Origin: Amyloporia xantha
Lineage: Eukaryota; Basidiomycota; Agaricomycetes; Polyporales; Adustoporiaceae
Direction of reading: 5' to 3'
Length of the DNA: 64,000 bases
Assembly (NCBI GenBank): GCA_036971615.1
Contig: JAYKKR010000002.1
Location: 3,596,001 to 3,660,000, forward strand
The first letter of the stretch is position 1. Every line of letters starts with the position of its first letter. Positions 56,811 to 64,000 of the stretch are shown here, piece by piece. Below the pieces are notes generated by a model. It was not told the origin of the DNA. It did not search any database and was given only the letters and a program-made list of their open reading frames with translations. The position numbers and the translations under genes are program-made.

Positions 56811-58756
56811 CCTTGATACAGTAGGACACTAGCAAAGCTGGGCGGCGCGAATATATGGAGACAAATGTCAAGGCTGTCTTCACGATAGAGTCGCGTAGTA
56901 ACGAGTTACCCTGGACTGAGCTGTAGTGGCGAATGTCAACGTCGACCAGAACAGTACATTTCACCGCGAAGAATACTAGGGAAGTATAGGAGTGCCTGAC
57001 TGCAAGGCCTGGAGGCCAAAGGGAGAATAAGACTGAGAACAAGACCACTTGGACAGATCCGAAAACAAAGAGGCTGTAGCTAGCAGCGAGCGCGGACGCG
57101 CGCGTGAGAGCTGGGCTCGCCTCATTGGCGGTCTGCCCTCTGTTCTGATGTTTGCTCACCCTGTCCATGGCGCGTACGTACATAAATAAATCCGTTCGAC
57201 ATGCTGCGCCTCTTGCCAGCTGCCATGAACAGCAAATATAGATACTTACCGCCGGGGCTATGGGCATCTGTCTTCGTTTCTGACACCCGCTGACTCAGTG
57301 AGCGATGTATAACATTTCCCTGATGTCGCACCGGCTAGAAGGATGCATCTCAGCGCTGCCAATGACATTCGACACCGCCGTATGGTGACCAGGTCGGTCA
57401 AATGAGACCGTCATCGACGATGCTCTGTCTTGCCGGTCGAAGCTCGCTGCTAAGTACTATGCTACGTCTATAATCATCGCATAAGACCTCGGGAGAAATT
57501 GGCGAGGTACGGAGGTGCAAGTTGTCGTGGTCTTGGCGTCACGTCGGTATCTAGGCTACGAAGTGCGTTTTCTTTCTGCTCCCATCAATCAGACAGGGTT
57601 AACGTTACGCGCTGGGTATCGCTCGACGCTGAAAGGGTCGGGGAAACCGATAACGGGCCTGTCCTCGTTCGAATTTTCCCGCCGAGGGTGATAATCACCG
57701 TGCATGTACCGCACTGGCTAGCTTACACGGGCCCGAACAAGAGCTGCCGAGGCCCGACTCTCGTCGCAAAAGTCAACGGTTGTTAAAGCGATACTACTGC
57801 CACTACGAGCCAGGGGGGGTTGGCATAGGCGGGGTAATTGGTCTTACTATGAGAGCTAGAGCAAACTTGGGAAAACTTCCGACGAGCGGCCCTCGGTGAC
57901 ATATTCCACAGCGCATCGGAGACTGACCAATAAATATATCGTGTGCGTTAAATGCAACCACATTCTTGCGTCCCACCTGCCGCCTGCGCAGAGAAGTACT
58001 AGCGTCCGTCTAATTTACAGCACAAGCCTTAGTGATAGAGTTGGGAACATGATGGTCTTACCTTGAGTATAAAAATAACACCCTCGTCGACGTCTCAGAC
58101 CTGTCCCAAGGACTCCGTCCAGCAGGCTTGGCCGAAATGCCATTCCAAACCCCGCGAGTGTGATGGGGTTATTTCTCAGAGTGATGTTAGCCGACTCGAT
58201 CAGGGCAGGCTGATGGGCATCCTTGGCCGCCATCTGGAGTGGTTCCGATTTTCGAGATATCAGTTGAACCGCCGATAAAACGAAGCACATGCCGGTGCCC
58301 GTTCGGGGGAGAGCAGGGTTCGATCGCGCAAGGAGGAGAGCGTGTGGGTGGAATGCGGCGGTCGAGGGTGTTGATGAAGCGACATGGCCGTTGTCTCAAG
58401 AGAAGTATTGGAGGCCGAGGAAGGGGTGCGGTGGGTGGATGGAGGAGGCTTGTCACTGTGTGGTGCCGAGTTCGGCGTGTCGAGGCCGGCTGAGTCTAAG
58501 GGACAGCCCAAATAAAACGAGGCGGGCGAAATTGTATCCTTTTCCAGCGCCTGCCCGGCTTAGTGTCCAACATTCTCCTCTTCTCTTCCCCCGTCCGACC
58601 GCCCGCTAATAACCACTCGGACTTCGTCCGCTTCATTCCTTTCGCCCTCCTTTCCCTCGCATCAGGACTCGCCTAGGACGATTGGGCTCTGCCCCCACAT
58701 TCTACGTCGGATTTGCTTCAGGCTGTATTCATTCATACTCATTTCATTTGCTCGTC
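56811..58756. promoter_or_regulatory. Long divergent regulatory region, STE11 / alpha-1,3-glucan synthase
   Basis: This 1.95-kb gap is the longest in the window and separates two divergent genes. Open frames on both strands (for example 57499-57786 plus and 57267-56767 minus) show no domain. The 200 bases before the glucan synthase start are pyrimidine-rich on the plus strand (around 58570-58660), typical of fungal core promoters. Specific transcription factor sites could not be assigned. Confidence 0.45.
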
Positions 58757-61700
58757 ATGTGGGTGCACTCTGCACTCCTGACACTTCTCTCTCTCGCCCA
58801 ATGGAGCACGGCATCGCCATACCGGGAGGATCTCGTGGACTACAACATCAACACTAACAAAACCGCAACATCGGTGCTGGACTATTCCTATCCCCAACGC
58901 TCCAACTACACGGCCTCGCCAGAGAACTGGCGCGCGTTACCCTTCTACACCATCCTGCTGGATAAGTTCGCTGACGGAGATCCTGCCAATAATGACTTCT
59001 TCGGTAGCGTGTATGAGTGGGACTGGAGGGAGACGCAGCTGCGGGCCGGTGGTGATCTGAAGGGCATGTTGAGTAAACTCGACTACCTTCAAGGAATGGG
59101 CGTGAAGGCTCTCTACATATCCGGGACGCCATGGTTGAACATGATTTGGGAGGCGGACAGTGAGTACAATACCTTACGTGCGAGCGGCCGTTTATGAACT
59201 GTCTTGGAAAGGCTATTCTCCTCTGGACTTCTCCGTCATTGATCCTCACTACGGCAACATACAAGACTGGCAAGATGCCATTGACGAGATCCACAGTCGT
59301 GGCATGTATATCATGCTTGATTTCACCGTTGGGACTATGTCGAATCTAGTTGGTTTCAAAGGGTGCGCTCATTAGCCCTATACTCGTTGCCGATTGCACT
59401 TATCCCATATTACTAGTTATGAGAACGTTTCAGCGCCATTTAACATCGAGGAGTACGATGCTGTGTGGCTCAATCCCCAGTATCAACCATGGGGCTTCGA
59501 GACATATGTTGACTTCCATGTGAGTCGCGTCCGTTCACACGCGCTGCATATTTCTCATTATGCTTGGGCAGTTCAACAACACGTACAACACGTCATGCCA
59601 GATGCCCGAGTTCTGGGGTGATGACGGCAATCCCGTTGATATTGGCTGGGACGGCGGTTGTTATGCGTCTGAGTTCGACCAGTACGGAGACATGGAAGCT
59701 TTCGGTGTGCATCCCGACTGGCAGCGTCAGCTATCAAAGTTCGCATCAGTGCAGGATCGTCTGAGAGAATGGAACCCGGACGTCATGGCCAAATTGACTA
59801 CATTCTCATGCTTGGCAATCACCGCGCTCGACTTCGATGCCATTCGTATTGATAAGTCCACGCAGATGTCGGTGTCGGGTCTTGTTTCATGGACGTCCGC
59901 AACGCGCGAGTGCGCATATAATCTCGGTAAGAAGAACTTCTTCATCGTAGGCGAGGTCACTGGTGGAGACTACTTCGGAGCGCTGTACTAGTGAGTGTAC
60001 TACCTCCGATTTTAAATACACTTGCTCACAATATTCTAGTGGTCGTGGTCGTACTCCCACCGAGCGCCCGCCTGGTTTCTTGCAGGCGGCCAATGTCACG
60101 AACGCCGATAACCAGTACTTCATCCGTGAGGTAGGACAGGATGGTCTTGACGGCGCTGCCTTCCACTACTCGATCTATCGCTCTCTCACTCGTTTCCTCG
60201 GTATGGACGGTAACTTGGAGGATGCGTGGGATCTCTCTGGCAACTTCGTCAGCGCGTGGAATGAGATGTTCGTCAACGACGATCTGCTGAACTCGGATAC
60301 GAACCTGATCGACCCGAGGCATATGTTCGGGACGAGCAACTTCGATATTTTCCGATGGCCTAGTCTGGAGAACGGGACGGAGCGTAGCGTTCAAGCGACC
60401 TTCATCACTAATTTGGTTATGCCCGGTGTCCCTTTGGTACGTTTCCTGCTCTCTCGTACTGAACATGTCGCTGATTACTGGGTGGTCAGTTGTACTATGG
60501 CGAGGAGCAGAACCTGTATCTTTACGATAACACGGCAAACAACTATCTATACGGGTAAGGAGCTCGTGCTCATATCTTTCTGTGCGTATATTCAACGGTA
60601 TGTTAGACGTCAGGCTATGTTCTCCAACACAGCGTGGCGGCGCCACGGCTGCTACACACTCGGATCTCAGCAGTACTACAACATTCCTATGGGACGTTCA
60701 CTTATTGGATGCAGTGATGACTGGAACGCACTGGACCACTTTGACCCGACCTCGGACACGCGCCGCTTGTTCGCGCAATATTTGCACTTGCGGACGGTCT
60801 ACAATGCTCTGCAGGACGGATGGGATCTTGTGCAACGTGGTAACTGGACGTACTTTATCGAACGCCCTGGCTCCAATGGCACTGCTACGGAGATGGGCTT
60901 ATGGTCTGTGTCCCGCTCCGTGCTAGAGGATGTTCAAGTTCTCTCCGGAAATAACACACAGGAAATCTGGCTGCTGTTTTCTAACAACAACGCAACCCAG
61001 ACCTGGGCGTACGAATGCACGAACCCACTATGGATCTCCTCTCCCTACGAATCCGATACCGTTGTCCGGAATCTCTTCTATCCTTACGAGACGTACACTC
61101 TGGAACAGTCTGGCGAGTCGTACTACAATAACAGCATGGCTCCGTATTTTGGTTGTCTGCCCAATATCACCATGCCGCCCTTCGGGTTCAAAGCGCTTGT
61201 ACCCCAGGACCAATGGGTCCCGCCCCCTCCTGCCATCACTAGATTCCTTCCTGGACATGATGCTCGAATCACATCAGCCAACGGAACCTCGCTCGACATC
61301 TCTCTCGAGTTCAACTTGGAGATGAGCTGCGAGAGCGTCACCAATTCCCTCACGCTTAACATGTCCTCTGCCGGGAACATTACAGTGCCCACCATCAATT
61401 CAGCTTCTATCAAGTGTGGTGCAGTGACGGAGCCCCAGCCGAGCGAGGTGCAGGGCGTTTCCTTGTCGACATGGTCTTGGTCGGCGACTATCGATGGCGT
61501 TGTGGACGGGATTCTCAAGATTACGATCAACAACCCTACGACGAATGACGGGACTGCTTCTACCAACGTGAGTCACTTATTATCCTGTGTTGTACGGGCG
61601 TATACTGATCGAATTCATGCACAGAGCACGGATCATTTACTCATTCGCAAGGGCCAGCCAAACAACGTCTTAGTGTTCCCGGACGAGAATTATGATACCG

Positions 61701-64000
61701 ATGGCCTCCAGTACAGTAATGGCGAGTACAAGTATACGCACAAAGCCTATGGTGCCGACATGTTCCGTTACTCGTGGAACTTCGCGCAGAACTGGTCGAG
61801 CTGGCAGTCGTGGGAGGATGAGACGACTATTCCTGCGTCTGTCTTTGACACCTCGGACAATTGGTGGAAGGGACAGCATATCATGGTTCAATGTACGGTG
61901 ACTTCCCAGTATTCTTCTGACACGGCACTGACACTTTCTGCAGATTGGAGCTACCTGGCTCAGACCTCAAGTGTCGTCATTCACGCCGATCATGATTATA
62001 GCACGCCTCGTCGCGTTCCACAGTTCCTCGTTCGTGGAGTGTACAACCAGTGGGGTATCGACAAAGGCCTCCCATACCAGATGGAACAGAATAGCAAGGG
62101 TCTATGGGAACTTGAGATCATGGACAACTGGCCGTCCTACGTGCAGCTGAACGTCTTCGGCTTCGACAACTATTACTATGGTGACGTCGACGGAGATGGT
62201 GTTCTCGATCGTCTTCCGCCTAACACATTGTCCCCCAACTACTTGAATATGTCCGCTCCGCCTAAGCCGCATCTGGCCTGGAACTTGGTCGTTGACGACT
62301 CCAATCTCACTTGGTGGCTCGAACCGGTGGGAGAGTCTGTTGTCGGCGCTATCTGTTTTGCATTGCTGCTTGCGATTCCTTTCATCACTGGTGCCCTCGC
62401 CGTCGCCGTATTCATGTGGTCATTCTACGGGATCAAGTACAACAAGTGGGGTGTCAAGCCGAACAAAGACCATAGCAACTACTTCCCTATCCTTGGTAGT
62501 CTCGGAAACAAATCGAAGACCAACATGCACGAACCTCACACGCCACTGACAGAGAAGATGTTCGGCCATAAGCACAACACGGAAATCATTGGCTGGCCGG
62601 AAGACAAGAACAAGCGTCGCAAGGTCCTTATTGCGACTCTCGAGTATGAGATCATTGACTGGAAACTGAAGGTCAAGATCGGTGGTCTCGGTGTTATGTC
62701 CAGTTTAATGGGCAAGGCGATGACCGACGTCGACCTTGTCTGGGTTGTTCCGAAGGTTAAAGATTTGGAATACCCTGCTGGTGACCCTGCCGAACCGATC
62801 GAGGTCATCATTTTCGGCGAGCCGTACTTGATTGAGGTTGAGACTCACGTCTTGGACAACATCACCTACGTACTACTCGACAGCCCAGTATTCCGTGCCC
62901 AGACGAAGGCGGACCCGTACCCCGCTCGCATGGACGATCTCAGTTCCGCCATCTTCTACTCGACTTGGAATCAAGCTATTGCCGCGACAGTCCGCAGGTT
63001 CCCTGATATCGACATCTACCACGTCAACGACTACCACGGTGCGCTCGCTCCCATCTATTTGCTCCCGAAGGTTCTGCCAGTCTGTCTCTCGCTGCACAAT
63101 GCCGAATTCCAGGGTCTGTGGCCTCTCCGTACCAAGGAAGAGATGAAAGAAGTATGCTCTGCCTTCAATATCAGCAAAGAGCACTGCACGAAATATGTAC
63201 AATTCGGCAACACGTTCAACTTGTTGCATGCGGCGGCTTCATTCATCAGTGTTCACCAGAAAAGTATCGGTGTTGCCGGTGTCTCCGACAAGTATGGTAA
63301 ACGTAGTTGGGCGCGGTACCCAGCCCTGTGGACCCTTAAGCACGTTGATTCTCTGCCAAATCCTGATCCTACCGACATTGCGGCGCTGGATGAAAATCCA
63401 ATTTCTGTCCGGGACATACAAATCGATCAGGTTGCTGAAGGTGAACGACCTGAGCACAAGAGGCAAGCGCAAGAATGGGCTGGCCTCAAGCAGGACCCCA
63501 CCGCAGATCTCTTTGTGTTCGTCGGTCGTTGGTCTAAACAAAAAGGCGTTGATCTTATTGCGGATGTTATGCCGTCGCTGTGCGTTGCCCGAATTGCTCT
63601 GTATTCCTCCTGAGTCTAACACAGTTCGTTGCAGGCTTGAGAAGCGTCCATCTATCCAGCTCATCACCGTTGGACCAGTCATTGATCTGTACGGTCGTTT
63701 TGCCGCAGAGAAGCTAGCGCGCCTGATGGAGCTTTACCCTGATCGTGTCTATTCCAAGCCGGAATTCACTGCTCTCCCGCCTTATTTGTTCAGCGGTGCT
63801 GATTTTGCTTTAATCCCTTCTCGCGACGAGCCTTTCGGTCTAGTGGCAGTTGAGTTCGGGCGGAAAGGTGCACTAGGTGTCGGTAGTCGGCTTGGAGGTC
63901 TTGGATTGATGCCTGGATGGGTACGCCGGTTTGCCTTTCATCATTTATGAGACTAACATCTAGCGCATGATCAGTGGTTCCCAGTGGAATCGACATCGAC
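58757..64000 (+). CDS. AGS1: Cell-wall alpha-1,3-glucan synthase, N-terminal two thirds (cut by window edge)
   Basis: The start [20 protein letters not shown] gives a signal peptide. The extracellular GH13 amylase-like domain follows: [55 protein letters not shown], then [12 protein letters not shown] (nucleophile Asp) and [14 protein letters not shown] (acid/base Glu). [16 protein letters not shown] and a linker with many N-glycosylation sites follow. A membrane span, [20 protein letters not shown], precedes the cytosolic GT5 synthase domain beginning [20 protein letters not shown] and [32 protein letters not shown] and [20 protein letters not shown] are present. The final exon begins WFPVESTST and is open to 64000. 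Introns checked in phase include those near 59160, 59365, 59520, 59992, 60435, 60556, 63585 and 63920. Family knowledge: builds wall alpha-1,3-glucan. No break is seen in the visible part. Confidence 0.95.

Noticed and set aside
56767..57267. 166-codon minus-strand frame upstream of STE11
   Set aside because: Partly overlaps the STE11 start in another frame and shows no domain; at most it contains a 5' UTR exon (ATGCCC... before a GTAAGT).

Overview
The window reads as nuclear DNA of a filamentous basidiomycete, most likely Agaricomycotina. Genes are dense and carry many short GT-AG introns (about 42-67 nt where I could measure them). The products are standard fungal housekeeping proteins plus two fungal hallmarks: a cell-wall alpha-1,3-glucan synthase and a divergent protein kinase of the type common in mushroom-forming fungi. 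I recognise 23 protein-coding genes. I see no tRNA, rRNA, transposon, CRISPR array or organellar sequence. Exon joins were read by eye, so internal exon borders of the long genes are approximate. Where I give exon coordinates, I checked the reading phase.

Left part (1-20206): the N-terminus of a Sec16-like COPII scaffold (cut by the window edge), a Puf3-type Pumilio protein, conventional kinesin heavy chain, Elf1, a kinesin-5/BimC motor, Vps55 and the TRAPPII subunit Trs120. Two kinesins therefore sit almost side by side, separated only by the Elf1 gene.

Middle (20588-36409): a tiny DPM2 gene missed by simple ORF reading, a very large UNC80-like protein with two zinc-finger modules, a DUF4211 protein, a GT17 glycosyltransferase, TAF13 with a long low-complexity N-terminus, and an MFS sugar transporter.

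Right part (36686-64000): an RRM protein resembling the RRM of PPIE/Cyp33, a divergent kinase, an NSRP1-type splicing regulator, exosome subunit Mtr3, a LAT-type amino acid permease, the copper chaperone Atx1, a ferric reductase, tRNA methyltransferase Trm1, the MAPKKK Ste11 and alpha-1,3-glucan synthase (running off the right edge). Functional themes are RNA metabolism (Puf3, Elf1, TAF13, RRM, NSRP1, Mtr3, Trm1), secretion (Sec16-like, Trs120, Vps55, DPM2, GT17), microtubule motors, and metal uptake (Atx1 beside the ferric reductase). Notable details are an 8-nt microexon at the kinesin-1 C-terminus, start codons isolated in their own exons (Atx1, DPM2), a GC-AG intron in Atx1, and two genes (Trm1, NSRP1) whose first exons need a one-base frame correction.
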